Positions 8,535-19,341 are shown, numbered from the stretch's first letter. The stretch is DNA of 64,000 bases from Halomonas sp. MCCC 1A13316 (GCF_014931605.1 NZ_CP053382.1:2852001-2916000); one strand, 5' to 3'. The notes: generated by a model from the sequence alone, not told the origin. Program-made: numbers and translations.

Positions 8535-9818
8535 TTAGAAATTTCCTTTCAACCAGCCCTTGAGTTTTGCCAGCGCAGGCATTCCTTCCAATCCTCCACG
8601 CTGTGAGACGTCTTCGCGCCTGGGTGGCGCTGCCACTGCCCTGCTCTCGCGGCCATGCCCCTGCCGAGCCTCCTGAAGAGCGTAATGTAGCAAACCTACA
8701 CCAGTGGAATAAATCGGGTTGCGTACTACGTCCGAGAGTCCACGCACGTTGAGGGGACAGGCGATACGAACCGGCATGTGGAATATCTCCTCGGCCAGCT
8801 CGACGACCCCTTCCATGCGCGAGGTGCCGCCGGTGAGTACCACGCCGGCTGCCACCAGGTCCTCGTAGCCGCTGCGCCTCAGCTCGTCGCGAATCAAGGT
8901 GAACAGTTCCTCGTAGCGCGGCTCCACCACTTCGGCCAATGCCTGGCGCGACAGATCGCGAGCGGGGCGATCGCCGACGCTTGGCACCTTGATCATTTCA
9001 TCGCTTGCTGCCAACTGGGTCAGGGCGCAGGCGTACTTGACCTTGATCTCTTCGGCGTACTGGGTCGGGGTGCGCAGCGCCATGGCGATATCGTTAGTCA
9101 CCTGATCGCCGGCGATGGGGATCACCGCCGTATGGCGAATGGCCCCTTCGGTAAAGACGGCGATATCGGTGGTACCGCCACCGATGTCGACCATGCAGAC
9201 ACCAAGCTCGCGCTCATCCTCGGTCAGTACCGCCATGCTGGAGGCGAGCTGTTCGAGAATGATGGCATCGACCTCCAGGCCGCAGCGTCGTACGCATTTA
9301 TCGATATTCTGCACTGCATTGAGCGCAGCGGTAACCAGATGTACGCGCGCCTCGAGACGCACACCCGACATCCCCAGCGGCTCACGAATGCCGCCTTGGG
9401 TGTCGATGGAGAATTCCTGAGGCAAAACGTGCAGCACACGCTGCCCCTCAGAGATTGCACGCGCTCGAGCTGAATCGATGACACGATCGATATCGGTGGA
9501 CATCACTTCGCGCTCTTTTATCGCGACCACACCGTCCGAATTCATCGAACTGATATGACTGCCCGCCACGCCGACATAGACCGAATGGATATCGCAGCCG
9601 GCCATCAACTCGGCCTCTTCCACGGCGCGCTGAATCGACTGGACGGTCGACTCGATGTTGATCACCACGCCTTTTTTCATGCCACGCGAAGGGTGCGATC
9701 CGATCCCGGCAATCTCGATGCCGCCGTCATCGGTAGACTGTCCGACAATGGCAACTACCTTGGACGTTCCTATATCCAGTCCGACTACCATATTGGATGA
9801 GTTGGAAGTGACTGCCAT
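8535..9818 (-). CDS. ftsA: Cell division protein FtsA
   Basis: FtsA is an actin-family ATPase that tethers FtsZ filaments to the inner membrane and links the ring to the septal synthases. The 427-residue protein shows the phosphate 1 loop VVGLDIGTSKVVAIVG at residues 12-27, phosphate 2 VDIGGGTTDIAVF near residue 205, and VVLTGGTSRMEG near residue 335. The C-terminal LAKLKGWLKGNF is the amphipathic membrane helix. The 195-base gap upstream to ftsQ is the widest inside the dcw cluster and holds a good -10 hexamer. Confidence 0.97.
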   Translation of the reverse strand: MAVTSNSSNMVVGLDIGTSKVVAIVGQSTDDGGIEIAGIGSHPSRGMKKGVVINIESTVQSIQRAVEEAELMAGCDIHSVYVGVAGSHISSMNSDGVVAIKEREVMSTDIDRVIDSARARAISEGQRVLHVLPQEFSIDTQGGIREPLGMSGVRLEARVHLVTAALNAVQNIDKCVRRCGLEVDAIILEQLASSMAVLTEDERELGVCMVDIGGGTTDIAVFTEGAIRHTAVIPIAGDQVTNDIAMALRTPTQYAEEIKVKYACALTQLAASDEMIKVPSVGDRPARDLSRQALAEVVEPRYEELFTLIRDELRRSGYEDLVAAGVVLTGGTSRMEGVVELAEEIFHMPVRIACPLNVRGLSDVVRNPIYSTGVGLLHYALQEARQGHGRESRAVAAPPRREDVSQRGGLEGMPALAKLKGWLKGNF

Positions 9819-9887
9819 GCGCCGGAGTGTCTCCTGAAACTTGACCCGCTGGGTATCCCATTATTCTGATAAATGGTCATTGCGCCC

Positions 9888-9893
9888 ATTATA
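9888..9893 (-). promoter_or_regulatory. Candidate -10 element upstream of ftsA
   Basis: A perfect TATAAT hexamer on the minus strand lies 70 bases before the ftsA ATG, in the 195-base ftsQ-ftsA gap. I see no good -35 at 16-18 bases. The rest of the gap (9819-10013) is AT-rich compared with its neighbours and holds no gene. Confidence 0.4.
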
Positions 9894-10013
9894 GAAACAA
9901 CTGGCGTTAAACCACCAGTCCATTATGAAAAACCTGGTTCACAATACGGGTTATTGGAGATAAAGAAAACACCGCAATGGCTGCAACATGAGGCCTGTTC
10001 GTGACAAAAGGTT

Positions 10014-10736
10014 TCAACCCGTACCGTCATCTTCCTTTTCGATGTCGGTTTCGCCATGCCAGGCCACTGCCACACCGTTGGGATAACGCAAGTCGATATA
10101 GCGAATATGTGTTGCCTGCGGACCCAATTGCCGATGCCACGCAGCCGTCAGCCTGGCCAGTCGAGCCTCGCGATCACTGCGCCCCAGCATTACCCAGACA
10201 CCGTCATCGAGCTGGAAACGCCAGGCCCCACGCGGCTCCAGTCGCAGCTGAGTGATGGTCAGCCCCAGCGCTTCGAAGCGAGGAACCAAGCGGTCATGAT
10301 AAGCCAGAACCTCGGCGCCACTACCCACCGGCCCGGCCAGGTCCGGCAGGTCTCCCGGCGGCTCCACCGGGGCGAAGGCGAAGGGTTCTCCGTCCGGGTT
10401 GAGCAGGTAGCCGTCGTTCCAGCGTGCCACCGGCACCTGCTCGACCAGTTCGAAGGCCAGGGCATAAGGCCACTCCCGCGATAGCCGGACTTCAGCCAGC
10501 CAATTGATGTCGCGTGCACGACGACGCAGCGCCGGGAGATCGGCCGACAGCCAGGTTTGCCCCTTCAGCAGCGGCGCCAGCTGCGAACGCAGATAGTCGG
10601 CACTGACGTGATGCAATTCGCCGCGGATCGCCACGCGCTCTATGGGCCGGTCGAGCCAGGTCCACAGGGCGCGACCGCCGGCCCCCAGCAGGATCAGCAA
10701 CAGCAGTATGCCCAACGTCGAGCCGCGGGTGCTCAT
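10014..10736 (-). CDS. ftsQ: Cell division protein FtsQ
   Basis: FtsQ is a bitopic inner-membrane protein that joins FtsB and FtsL in the complex that activates septal peptidoglycan synthesis. The 240-residue protein has a short cytoplasmic end, one membrane helix at about residues 9-26 (GILLLLILLGAGGRALW), a POTRA domain starting at RVAIRGELHHVS, and the periplasmic beta domain with the typical WNDGYLLNPDGEPF segment. The start overlaps the ddlB stop by four bases. This is a divergent family; the context, size and topology support the name. Confidence 0.93.
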   Translation of the reverse strand: MSTRGSTLGILLLLILLGAGGRALWTWLDRPIERVAIRGELHHVSADYLRSQLAPLLKGQTWLSADLPALRRRARDINWLAEVRLSREWPYALAFELVEQVPVARWNDGYLLNPDGEPFAFAPVEPPGDLPDLAGPVGSGAEVLAYHDRLVPRFEALGLTITQLRLEPRGAWRFQLDDGVWVMLGRSDREARLARLTAAWHRQLGPQATHIRYIDLRYPNGVAVAWHGETDIEKEDDGTG

Positions 10737-11662
10737 GCCTGACGCGGCTCCAGCGTAGTCGCGAGGATGCTCCGCACCAGTGCATCGAATTCAATGCCGG
10801 CATGGGCGGCTGCCTGAGGCACAAGGCTATGGTCGGTCATGCCTGGCGCAGTGTTGACCTCGATCAGCCAGAAGCGACCCTCGCCGTCGCGCATCACGTC
10901 GACGCGCCCCCAGCCTTCTCCACCGACAGCCTCGAAGGCTTGCCGGCACAGCTCGCCCAGCGCTGCCTCTTGTTCGGCATCCAGGCCACAGGGCAAGTGG
11001 TAGCGCGTATCGTTGGAGTTGTACTTGGCTTCGTAGTCATAAAAGCCGCTGGGTACCTCGACGCGAATCGCCGGCAGTACGCGCCCACCCAACAGCGACA
11101 CCGTATACTCCTCGCCATGGATGAAGCGCTCGGCCATGACCCGCGCATCGAAGCGTGCCGCCTCGTGGTAGGCCGACTCGAGGGCCGCCTTGCTGTCGAC
11201 GATGCTGATGCCCAGGGTCGAGCCTTCGTGTACCGGCTTGACGATTAGCGGCAACCCGAGCCGGGCAATGATACCGTCCCAGTCGGCATCTTCCGCCAGC
11301 ATCAGCGATTCAGGGGTCGGCAATCCAAGGGCCTGCCAGACGAGCTTGGTGCGCTGCTTGTCCATGCCCAGCGCAGATGCCAGCACACCGCTGCCGGTGT
11401 AGGGAATGCCCAGCAGTTCGAGAGCACCCTGCAGGGTCCCGTCTTCTCCTCCTCGGCCATGCAGGACGATGAAGACGCGATCGGGAGCGAGCGCCTCGAG
11501 ACCGACCAGGCCGCCATCGGCCGGATCGTAACCGATCACGTCGATGCCGCTGCGCTGGAGCGCCGCCAGTACCGCCGCCCCGCTTCTGAGGGAAACCTCA
11601 CGCTCGGCGGAATTACCACCATACAGCACCACGACCCGCCCAAACTCGCTCGCCTGCGTCAT
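10733..11662 (-). CDS. ddlB: D-alanine--D-alanine ligase
   Basis: DdlB joins two D-alanines using ATP, supplying the dipeptide that MurF adds to the peptidoglycan precursor. The 309-residue ATP-grasp enzyme has the N-terminal [18 protein letters not shown], the [12 protein letters not shown] loop, the lid region around [10 protein letters not shown], and the metal-binding [19 protein letters not shown] near the C-terminus. It overlaps murC upstream and ftsQ downstream by four bases each, the standard murC-ddlB-ftsQ order. Confidence 0.97.
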   Translation of the reverse strand: MTQASEFGRVVVLYGGNSAEREVSLRSGAAVLAALQRSGIDVIGYDPADGGLVGLEALAPDRVFIVLHGRGGEDGTLQGALELLGIPYTGSGVLASALGMDKQRTKLVWQALGLPTPESLMLAEDADWDGIIARLGLPLIVKPVHEGSTLGISIVDSKAALESAYHEAARFDARVMAERFIHGEEYTVSLLGGRVLPAIRVEVPSGFYDYEAKYNSNDTRYHLPCGLDAEQEAALGELCRQAFEAVGGEGWGRVDVMRDGEGRFWLIEVNTAPGMTDHSLVPQAAAHAGIEFDALVRSILATTLEPRQA

Positions 11663-13071
11663 AGCTCTACCTCGTCGAGAATCAACCGGCTCTCGGCCAA
11701 CCCAAGGGCAATACCGCCCACATCCCCCGCGCCTTGTGTGATCAGGATATCGTCGGCACGTAGCACCTTGGCCAGCAGCGATGGCAGTTCCGACTTGTTC
11801 TGCACGAAGATCGGATCGAGCGTGCCGCGCTGACGGATGGAGCCTGCAAGAGTCTTGCCATCGGCGCCGGGGATGGGCGGCTCTCCCGCACTGTATACGT
11901 CGAGCAGCAGCAGTACGTCGACCCCGGCGAGCACACGCACGAAGTCCTCGTAGAGGTCGCGGGTGCGGGTAAAGCGGTGAGGCTGGTAGATCATCACCAA
12001 CCGGCGCTGTGGCCAGCCGGCCCGCACCGCGTTGATGACCATCTCGACCTCGCGCGGATGGTGCCCATAGTCATCCACCAGCATGACCTCGCCGCTACCG
12101 CCGGGCGGAGCGAAATGGCCATGTACCTGGAAGCGGCGCCCCACGCCGGCAAAGCCGGCCAGGCCACGCAGGATGGCGGCATCGGCGACGCCGGCGTCGG
12201 TAGCGACGGCGATTGCTGCCAATGCATTGAGCGCATTGTGCCGCCCCGGCATGCTCAGATGAACGTCCAGCGGGGCCAACCCATCAGGCCGCAGCGCGGT
12301 GAAGCGAACCTCACCGGCCTGCTGGGTGAAGCCGACGACTCGGTAGTCGGCATCCTCGTTGAAGCCGTAAGTCACGAACTGTCGATGGATGCGCTCGAGC
12401 AGACCGCGCACGTGCTCGTCGTCGATGCACAGGATGGCCAGCCCATAGAAGGGCAGGTTGTGCAAAAACTCGATGAAGGTGCCCTTGAGCCGCTCGAAGT
12501 CACCGCCGTAGGTACTCATGTGATCGGCGTCGATATTGGTGACGATCGACACCATCGGCTGCAGGTGCAGGAAGGAGGCGTCGGACTCGTCGGCCTCGGC
12601 AACCAGATAATCCCCCTCGCCCAGTCGCGCATTGGCGCCAGCGCTGGTCAGCTTGCCGCCGATGACGAAGGTCGGGTCGAGCCCGCCCTCGGCCAGCAGC
12701 GTTGCCGTCAGGCTGGTAGTAGTGGTCTTGCCGTGGGTACCGGCCACTGCAATGCCATGGCGAAAACGCATCAGCTCGGCGAGCATCTCGGCGCGGCGTA
12801 CGACCGGCACACGATGCTCCTGGGCCCAGCGGATTTCGGGATTCGACGAGTCCACGGCGGTGGAGATCACCACTACGTCGGCTCCCGCCACGTTGTCCTC
12901 GGCATGGCCGATGGCCACGCGGATGCCATGCTCGCGCAGTCGGCTCACCACCGGCGAGGTCTTCAGGTCGCTACCGCTGACCTGGTAGCCCTGGTTGGCA
13001 AGCACTTCGGCGATGCCGCACATACCGGCGCCACCGATGCCAACGAAATGGATATGTCGAATACGGCGCAT
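11659..13071 (-). CDS. murC: UDP-N-acetylmuramate--L-alanine ligase
   Basis: MurC adds L-alanine to UDP-MurNAc, the first amino acid of the peptidoglycan stem. The protein has 470 residues from the chosen ATG. It opens with [19 protein letters not shown], a Rossmann UDP-binding loop, and has the ATP loop [11 protein letters not shown], then [13 protein letters not shown] and [10 protein letters not shown], all typical of MurC. The start is uncertain: the ATG at 13071 has a weak ribosome site, and relatives often carry 11-15 residues before MRRIRH, so a TTG at 13125, just after the murG stop, is an alternative. The longer frame to 13194 would overlap murG. Confidence 0.93.
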   Translation of the reverse strand: MRRIRHIHFVGIGGAGMCGIAEVLANQGYQVSGSDLKTSPVVSRLREHGIRVAIGHAEDNVAGADVVVISTAVDSSNPEIRWAQEHRVPVVRRAEMLAELMRFRHGIAVAGTHGKTTTTSLTATLLAEGGLDPTFVIGGKLTSAGANARLGEGDYLVAEADESDASFLHLQPMVSIVTNIDADHMSTYGGDFERLKGTFIEFLHNLPFYGLAILCIDDEHVRGLLERIHRQFVTYGFNEDADYRVVGFTQQAGEVRFTALRPDGLAPLDVHLSMPGRHNALNALAAIAVATDAGVADAAILRGLAGFAGVGRRFQVHGHFAPPGGSGEVMLVDDYGHHPREVEMVINAVRAGWPQRRLVMIYQPHRFTRTRDLYEDFVRVLAGVDVLLLLDVYSAGEPPIPGADGKTLAGSIRQRGTLDPIFVQNKSELPSLLAKVLRADDILITQGAGDVGGIALGLAESRLILDEVEL

Positions 13072-13129
13072 GCCCAGGCCACGCCCGTGGCGTGGCAGCG
13101 TTGCCTGACCGGGTACCGGCCTCAAGGTG

Positions 13130-14218
13130 CTATCGCTCAAGCGCTGTCTCCATGCAACCGGCCACCAGACGCTCGACGGCATCGAGATGCGCACAGCGGC
13201 GCGCCTGTCGGGCCATGGTGGCGAGAATGTAAGGTTCGAGCAGCGTCGCCAGGCTCTCGGCCAGCGCCGCCGCGGTCATTTGTTTTTGCGGCATCAACTG
13301 TGCCGCACCCGCCGCCACCAAGGCGCGGGCATTGGCGGTCTGATGGTCGTCCACCGCGTGAGGCAAGGGCACGAACAGGGCCGGCTTGGCCGCAGCGGCC
13401 ACCTCGGCCACGGTCAATGCCCCGGCTCGGCATACCACCAGGTCGGCCCAGTCGTAGGCCGCCGCCATGTCGTCGATGAAAGCACTCACCTGGGCCTCGA
13501 CGCCCTGTGCCGCGTAGGCCTCGCGAGTCGCCACGTCCTTGTCGCGACCGGCTTGGTGGCGCACCTCGGGGCGGCTCGCCTCGGGCAGCGCGGCCAATGC
13601 CTCGGGCAGGCGCTGGTTGAGCGCCAGCGCCCCCAGCGAGCCCCCGGCCACCAGCAATCTCAGTCGCCTGTCGCGCATCGCAACAGCCTCTCGCGGTAAT
13701 GCGCCCAGGGCGGCGATATCGTCCCGCACCGGGTTACCCACCACTTCTCCCCGCCTGCCGAACGCCTGCGGGAAGGCGGCATAGACGCGCCGAGCCAGCC
13801 GCGCCAAGGCGCGATTGGTCAAGCCCGCCACGGCATTCTGTTCATGAATCACCAGTGGACGGCGCAGCAGCCAGGCCGCCAACCCGCCGGGACCGCTGGC
13901 GAAACCGCCGAGCCCCACCACCAGTACCGGGTCAAGCTGGCGGATGATGCGCGCCGCCTGCCACACGGCACGGGTCAGATTGAACGGTGCCTTGAGCCAG
14001 CCGGCCAGGCCGTTACCGCGCAGGCCGGCCACGGCAATGCGATGCAGGGGCAGCCCGGCCGCCGGCACCAGGCGATTCTCGATACCGTGCGGGCTGCCCA
14101 GCCAATGCACTTCCAGCGCCTCGGCCTGCAGCCCGTGCGCCAGCGACAGCGCGGGAATGACATGTCCGCCGGTGCCACCCGCCATGATCAGAACGCGTCG
14201 TGTTGCCGCCCGCTTCAC
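13130..14218 (-). CDS. murG: Undecaprenyl-PP-MurNAc-pentapeptide UDP-GlcNAc transferase
   Basis: MurG adds GlcNAc to lipid I on the inner face of the membrane, making lipid II. The 362-residue GT28 glycosyltransferase has the N-terminal G-loop [13 protein letters not shown], the second loop [21 protein letters not shown], and the donor-binding [12 protein letters not shown] and [12 protein letters not shown] motifs. Its start overlaps the end of ftsW by four bases. Confidence 0.97.
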   Translation of the reverse strand: MKRAATRRVLIMAGGTGGHVIPALSLAHGLQAEALEVHWLGSPHGIENRLVPAAGLPLHRIAVAGLRGNGLAGWLKAPFNLTRAVWQAARIIRQLDPVLVVGLGGFASGPGGLAAWLLRRPLVIHEQNAVAGLTNRALARLARRVYAAFPQAFGRRGEVVGNPVRDDIAALGALPREAVAMRDRRLRLLVAGGSLGALALNQRLPEALAALPEASRPEVRHQAGRDKDVATREAYAAQGVEAQVSAFIDDMAAAYDWADLVVCRAGALTVAEVAAAAKPALFVPLPHAVDDHQTANARALVAAGAAQLMPQKQMTAAALAESLATLLEPYILATMARQARRCAHLDAVERLVAGCMETALER

Positions 14219-15471
14219 TTCATCACTCCCTGTGCATTGATTCTGGCCTCGCGTCGCCCCGCCGTCTCACGAGGGGCGGACGGGCCGGCGCGCCGCAGCG
14301 CCTGGCGAGTGTCGATATCCACACGCAGCAACAGGCCCACCATGGCCGCACTTACCAGCAGGCTGGAACCGCCGTAGCTGAGCAGCGGCAGGGTCAGCCC
14401 TTTGGTCGGTAACATGCCGGTACTCACGGCGATATTGATGAAGGCCTGGGCGCCGATCACCATGGCGATGCCGTAGCTGACAAAAGCGGCAAAGCCCAGC
14501 CCTGCCAATTCGGCCCGCCGCCCGACCGCCAATGCCCGCCAGATCAACAGCGCGAACAAGCCCACCACGGCGACGGCACCGAACAGGCCGAGCTCTTCGG
14601 CCAACACGGCGAAAACGAAGTCGGTATGCGCCTCAGGCAGATAGAACAACTTCTGCACGCTATTGCCCAACCCCATGCCCAGCCAGTGACCGCGCCCGAA
14701 GGCGATCAGAGCCTGGGTCAACTGATAACCGCTGGCGAATTGGTCGGCCCAAGGGTCGGAGAAGCTGGTCAGACGCGCCAGCCGATAGGGCTCGGCGATC
14801 GCCACGTAGAAGCCAAGCAGGCCAACCGCCATCAGAATCAGGACGAACCGCCCCCACGGCGCCCCTGCCAGCAGCAGCATGCCCATCACGCAGCCGGTCA
14901 TCACGACGACGGCGCCGTAATCGGGCTCGAGAATCAACAGCACGGCGATGACGCCCATCACCATCAGCGGACGCAGGAAGGCGCCCCAACTGCGGCGCAC
15001 TTCGGGCAGGAAGCGCTCCAGATAACCGGCGAGATAAACGATCAGGCAGAGCTTAGCCAATTCCGATATCTGCAAGTTGAAAGGCAACAGCGGAATCGAT
15101 AGCCAGCGCCGGCTGCCGTTGACCTCGCGCCCGACCAGCAGTACCAGCAACAGCAGTGCGATGCTGGCCAGAAGCAGTAATGGCCCATTGGCTCGCCACC
15201 AGGCCAACGGCGAGCGCAACGTGGCGGTTGCCGCCAACAGCGCCATGATCACGAACAGGCCGTGACGCTGACTGAAGTACCAGGGGTTGCCGGTGAGACT
15301 TGCCGCCACCTCGGTGGAGGCCGAAGTGACCATGACCCAGCCGATCAAGATCAGTGCCAGCGCGGCAAACAGCAGCCAGCCATCGAACGGCTGATCTCGG
15401 GTCGAAAGCGCCGCGCGCAGCCGACGCAAGCGGACGAACCTGCGCGTGGATGACGTCTTGGCTCTAGCCAT
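14215..15471 (-). CDS. ftsW: Septal peptidoglycan glycosyltransferase FtsW
   Basis: FtsW is the SEDS-family polymerase that builds glycan strands at the septum together with FtsI. The 418-residue protein starts with a basic cytoplasmic tail of about 45 residues, then about ten membrane helices. Recognisable SEDS segments include INGSRRWLSIPLLPFNLQ, here a short stretch around residue 150, the AHTDFVFAVLAEELG loop with the catalytic-loop Asp, and GLTLPLLSYGGSS at the C-terminal end. The ATG at 15471 has a GAGGAGGG site and lies eight bases inside murD; the frame open to 15579 is murD shadow. Confidence 0.95.
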   Translation of the reverse strand: MARAKTSSTRRFVRLRRLRAALSTRDQPFDGWLLFAALALILIGWVMVTSASTEVAASLTGNPWYFSQRHGLFVIMALLAATATLRSPLAWWRANGPLLLLASIALLLLVLLVGREVNGSRRWLSIPLLPFNLQISELAKLCLIVYLAGYLERFLPEVRRSWGAFLRPLMVMGVIAVLLILEPDYGAVVVMTGCVMGMLLLAGAPWGRFVLILMAVGLLGFYVAIAEPYRLARLTSFSDPWADQFASGYQLTQALIAFGRGHWLGMGLGNSVQKLFYLPEAHTDFVFAVLAEELGLFGAVAVVGLFALLIWRALAVGRRAELAGLGFAAFVSYGIAMVIGAQAFINIAVSTGMLPTKGLTLPLLSYGGSSLLVSAAMVGLLLRVDIDTRQALRRAGPSAPRETAGRREARINAQGVMK

Positions 15472-16843
15472 GTCCGCCCTCCTCGACGAGACGCTGGACC
15501 CACTGCCGAAATGCCTCGCCACGGGCCAGGTAATTGGGAAACTGATCGAGACTCGCGCAAGCCGGCGAGAGCAGCACACAATCGCCCGGTTCGGCGATCT
15601 TTCGCGCGCGCTGCATGGCGGCCTCGAGGTCGGCTACCCGGGTTACGGCCACACTGTCTTCCAGAGCGGCGGCAAGCCGGGGGGCATCGGTACCGAACAG
15701 GATCGCCTCGCGCCCATAGCGGGCCATGGGCCCGGCCAGCGGCGCGAAGTCGGCTCCCTTGCCCACGCCACCGGCCAACAGCACGATCCGTCCCGGCTGA
15801 GCCGGGCCCAGCCCGGCAATGGCGGCAAGCGTCGCACCGACATTGGTCCCCTTGGAGTCATTGATCCAGCGCACGCCATCGATATCGGCGAGTACTTCGC
15901 TGCGATGGGCCAAGCCCTTGAACTGGCGCAGTACCTGGCACATGGACGCGAGCGAAAACCCGAGATGGTGGCCCATCGCCAGGGCCGCCAGGGCATTGGC
16001 CTGATTGTGCCGACCGGCCAGCCCCAGTTCAGCAGTCGCCATCAGCGCGGTGCCGTCATGCATCAGCCAGTCCTGGCCGCCCCGCTTGGCAATGCCCCAC
16101 TCGCCCGCCTCGGGAGGCTGGGTCGTGAATCGCTCCATCGCCGGAAGCGGCGCATCCGGCCAGGTCATGCGGTCCTCGGCGTTGACCACGGCGTGCCGGG
16201 CACCGCGAAAGATGCCGAGCTTGGCGGCTCGATACCCGGCCATATCGCCATGCCGGTCCAGGTGATCCTCGGACAGATTGAGAAAGGCGACGGTTTCGGC
16301 TCCCAGGCAGGGCGTGGTCTCGAGCTGGAAGCTGGAGAGCTCGAGCACGTAGAGTTCCGCCTCTGGCACCTCGACCAGCAGATCCAGGGCCGGCGTGCCA
16401 AGATTGCCGCCGACCGCCACCCGCTTGTCGGCTGCCTCGGCCATGTCGCCGAGCAGGGTGGTCACCGTGGACTTGGCATTGGAGCCGGTGATGGCGGCGA
16501 TCGGGGCATGCGCCGCACGCACGAATAGAGCGATCTCGCCGACCACCAGCGGCTCCCCGTTGGCGCGCCGATGCCCCTGCCTCTCGGCCAGGCCCGGCGT
16601 ATGGGGATCGACGCCGGGGCTCACCACGATCTCCTCTGCCTCGCTCATGTCGAGCGCCGTGAGCGGCCCGCAATGTAGGCCAACGCCAGGGTGGGCGTCA
16701 CGGAACGCGTCGAGCCCCGGTGGTTCTTCACGGGTATCGGCCACCATGAAGGGCACCCCCTCGCGGGCCAGATGCCTGCAGATCGCACGACCCGATACGC
16801 CGAGCCCGACCACCAGTGTCTCTCCCTTCGCCACCTTGGGCAT
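15464..16843 (-). CDS. murD: UDP-N-acetylmuramoyl-L-alanine--D-glutamate ligase
   Basis: MurD adds D-glutamate to UDP-MurNAc-L-alanine. The 459-residue protein begins with a Rossmann fold (LVVGLGVSGRAICRHL), then has the ATP loop ITGSNAKSTVTTLLGD, with Ala in place of the Gly that E. coli has before the lysine. ELSSFQLE and the C-terminal NDSKGTNVGATLAAI are MurD signatures. The ATG at 16843 follows GAGGAGG; the extra 42 codons upstream lie mostly in the gap to mraY and lack support. It overlaps ftsW by eight bases. Confidence 0.96.
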   Translation of the reverse strand: MPKVAKGETLVVGLGVSGRAICRHLAREGVPFMVADTREEPPGLDAFRDAHPGVGLHCGPLTALDMSEAEEIVVSPGVDPHTPGLAERQGHRRANGEPLVVGEIALFVRAAHAPIAAITGSNAKSTVTTLLGDMAEAADKRVAVGGNLGTPALDLLVEVPEAELYVLELSSFQLETTPCLGAETVAFLNLSEDHLDRHGDMAGYRAAKLGIFRGARHAVVNAEDRMTWPDAPLPAMERFTTQPPEAGEWGIAKRGGQDWLMHDGTALMATAELGLAGRHNQANALAALAMGHHLGFSLASMCQVLRQFKGLAHRSEVLADIDGVRWINDSKGTNVGATLAAIAGLGPAQPGRIVLLAGGVGKGADFAPLAGPMARYGREAILFGTDAPRLAAALEDSVAVTRVADLEAAMQRARKIAEPGDCVLLSPACASLDQFPNYLARGEAFRQWVQRLVEEGGHG

Positions 16844-16881
16844 TGCGGCCTCCTCGCTCGGTGGAACCGGCGTCCCCTGGC

Positions 16882-17964
16882 TTAGCGAACCTTCAGCGTG
16901 GCCAGGCCGACCAGCACCAATACCACGGTGATGATCCAGAAGCGCACGATGACCCGCGGCTCCGGCCAACCCTTGAGTTCATAATGGTGATGCAACGGCG
17001 CCATGCGGAAGATACGCCGCCCGGTCAGCTTGTAGGAGCCGACTTGCAGGATCACCGAAATGGTTTCCAGCACGAAGATGCCGCCCATGATGAAAAGCAC
17101 GATCTCCTGACGCACGATGACGGCGACTACGCCCAGCGCCGCGCCCAGCGCCAGCGCACCGACATCGCCCATGAAGACTTGGGCCGGATAGGTATTGAAC
17201 CACAGGAAGCCGAGTCCGGCCCCGGCAATGGTGGCACAGAACACCGCCAGCTCACCGGCTCCGACGATGTTGGGAATCTGCAGATAGTTGGCGAATACCG
17301 CGTTACCGCTGGCGTAAGCGAAGATCGCCAACCCCATGGCGACCATGACGGTGGGCATGATGGCCAAACCGTCGAGACCATCGGTGAGATTCACGGCGTT
17401 GGAACTGCCCACGATCACCAGATAGGTGAGCACGACATAGAACACGCCCAGCGGGAGCACGATGTCCTTGAACATGGGTACGATCAGGCTGGTTTCCGCC
17501 GGACTGGTTGCCGTCAGGTAGAGCATCAGGGCCGTACCGAGGCCGAACACCGACTGCCAGAAGTACTTCCAGCGCGCCGGCAGGCCACGGGGATTTTTCT
17601 CGACTACCTTGCGGTAATCGTCGACCCAGCCGATCGCCCCGAAGCCCAGCGTCACCACCAGCACGATCCACACGAAGCGATTGCTCAGGTCGGCCCACAG
17701 CAGCGTGCCAACGGCGATCGACATCAGGATCATGGCGCCGCCCATGGTCGGCGTACCGGCCTTGGACAGGTGCGATTGCGGGCCGTCGTCGCGTACCGCC
17801 TGACCGATCTGCCGTTCGACCAGGCGGCGGATCATCCATGGGCCCAGCCACAGGCACAGCAGCAGGGCCGTCATGGTGCCCAGGATCATGCGCAGGGTCA
17901 GGTAATTGAAGACATTGAAGGCGCTCTGATACTGCGCCAGAAAATCAGCCAGAAAAAGCAGCAT
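16882..17964 (-). CDS. mraY: Phospho-MurNAc-pentapeptide translocase
   Basis: MraY transfers phospho-MurNAc-pentapeptide to undecaprenyl phosphate, forming lipid I in the inner membrane. The 360-residue protein has about ten membrane helices. The family signatures are [10 protein letters not shown], the first aspartate motif WVDDYRKV near residue 115, [13 protein letters not shown] near residue 190, and the third loop [11 protein letters not shown] with [11 protein letters not shown] close to the C-terminus. It lies nine bases after murF. Confidence 0.98.
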   Translation of the reverse strand: MLLFLADFLAQYQSAFNVFNYLTLRMILGTMTALLLCLWLGPWMIRRLVERQIGQAVRDDGPQSHLSKAGTPTMGGAMILMSIAVGTLLWADLSNRFVWIVLVVTLGFGAIGWVDDYRKVVEKNPRGLPARWKYFWQSVFGLGTALMLYLTATSPAETSLIVPMFKDIVLPLGVFYVVLTYLVIVGSSNAVNLTDGLDGLAIMPTVMVAMGLAIFAYASGNAVFANYLQIPNIVGAGELAVFCATIAGAGLGFLWFNTYPAQVFMGDVGALALGAALGVVAVIVRQEIVLFIMGGIFVLETISVILQVGSYKLTGRRIFRMAPLHHHYELKGWPEPRVIVRFWIITVVLVLVGLATLKVR

Positions 17965-17973
17965 GTGTTGCGT

Positions 17974-19341
17974 TCACCTTGATGCGTCAGCTCGTAGCGC
18001 CGCCACCACCCGCTCCATGCCAGCACTGCGCGAACCCTTGATCAGTACGCTGGCACCGGTGGGCAGATGGTTCAGGACATGGCGCGTCAGCGCCTCGTGA
18101 TCGTTGAAATGACACCCGTCGTCGCCGAAAGCCTGGCTCGCGGCCAAGGCCGGACCCCCACAGGTCAACAGCACGTCGATCCCCAATTTCCGTGCGTAAT
18201 GGCCAACTTCCGCATGCAGTCGTTCCGAGTCTTCCCCCAGTTCACCCATGGCGCCCAGCAGACACCACCTGGGGCCGGGCAGCTCGGTCAGAAGCGCAAG
18301 CGCTGCATTGACCGCTCCTGGATTGGCATTGTAACTGTCGTCCAACAGGCGGCACTCACGAATGCCTTGCAGCGGACTCAGCCGCCCCGGCATCGGTGCC
18401 GCCGCTGCCAACCCCGTCAGCAGTTGCTCGTTATCCAGCCCCAATGCCAGCGCTGCCGCCGCGGCCGCCAACGCGTTGGCGACATTATGCCGCCCCAGCA
18501 GGGCGAGCTGTACCCGGCCAACTTGGCGACCATCCACGACAAGCGTGAAAGCATAGCGCCCCAGGACGTCGCAGGCCAGCTCGATGGCCCGCACACGGCT
18601 TTCCTGGCTAAAACCGAAGTCCAGCACCTCGCGCGGTGCGGCCAGCCGTGCCCAGACCGGAAAGTAGGCGTCGTCGCGGTTGAGCACTGCCACCCCGTCA
18701 CGACCCAGGCCGGCGAGTATCTCGGCCTTGGCCTGGGCGATCTGGCCCATGCCGCCGAACTCGCCCACGTGGGCACCGGTGACATTGGTGATAACGGCGA
18801 CTTGCGGTTCGGCCAGGGCCGCGGTCCAGGCAATCTCGCCGAGATGGTTGGCACCCAGCTCCAGTACCGCCTGGCGGTGCTCGGTGCCAAGCCTCAGCAG
18901 GGTGATCGGTGCGCCGATGTCGTTGTTGAGATTACCCAAGGTGGCCAGGGTCTTGCCGCGCTGACCGAGGAGCCGGGCCAACAACTCCTTGACACTGGTC
19001 TTGCCGCTGTTGCCCGTGACAGCCACCAGCGGGCCACCCCAGGCACGGCGCCGAGCCCGCCCGAGCAGACCCAGCGCCAGGCGGGTATCCGGTACAACCA
19101 GCTGCGGCAGCGGGTCGTCGACGCGCTGCTCGACCAGCGCCGCTGACGCTCCCGCCTCGCGCGCCTGGGTGATGAAGTCGTGGGCATCGAAACGCATGCC
19201 GCGCAGCGCCACGAACAGGCTCCCGCGGGATAACCGACGCGTATCGCTGACGATATCGTCCAGCGAGATGTCCTGGTCGGGCGCCGTCACGCCGAGTGCC
19301 TCGGCAACGGCAGTCAGGGTCTGCAGGCCTGAATCGCTCAT
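17974..19341 (-). CDS. murF: UDP-MurNAc-tripeptide--D-alanyl-D-alanine ligase
   Basis: MurF adds the D-Ala-D-Ala dipeptide from Ddl to UDP-MurNAc-tripeptide, finishing the soluble precursor. The 455-residue protein has the N-terminal uridine-binding fold with DTRRLSRGSLFVALRG, the ATP loop VTGNSGKTSVKELL near residue 110, ELGANHLGEIAWT, and LLDDSYNANPGAV near residue 330. Its start overlaps the murE stop (ATGA). Confidence 0.97.
   Translation of the reverse strand: MSDSGLQTLTAVAEALGVTAPDQDISLDDIVSDTRRLSRGSLFVALRGMRFDAHDFITQAREAGASAALVEQRVDDPLPQLVVPDTRLALGLLGRARRRAWGGPLVAVTGNSGKTSVKELLARLLGQRGKTLATLGNLNNDIGAPITLLRLGTEHRQAVLELGANHLGEIAWTAALAEPQVAVITNVTGAHVGEFGGMGQIAQAKAEILAGLGRDGVAVLNRDDAYFPVWARLAAPREVLDFGFSQESRVRAIELACDVLGRYAFTLVVDGRQVGRVQLALLGRHNVANALAAAAAALALGLDNEQLLTGLAAAAPMPGRLSPLQGIRECRLLDDSYNANPGAVNAALALLTELPGPRWCLLGAMGELGEDSERLHAEVGHYARKLGIDVLLTCGGPALAASQAFGDDGCHFNDHEALTRHVLNHLPTGASVLIKGSRSAGMERVVAALRADASR

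Noticed and set aside
11977..13479. A 500-codon open frame on the plus strand opposite murC and murG
   Set aside because: It is antisense to two clear essential genes. In GC-rich DNA the complementary frame of a real gene is often open. It matches no protein family I know and has His/Gln-rich composition typical of such shadows.
15464..16843. MurD P-loop reading GSNAKST instead of GSNGKST, considered as a defect
   Set aside because: The lysine and Ser/Thr needed for phosphate binding are intact, and I believe the Ala form occurs in other gammaproteobacteria, so it is not a sign of inactivation.
16395..16931. Plus-strand frames opposite murD and mraY
   Set aside because: Antisense to conserved ligase and translocase genes; no domain or start signal.
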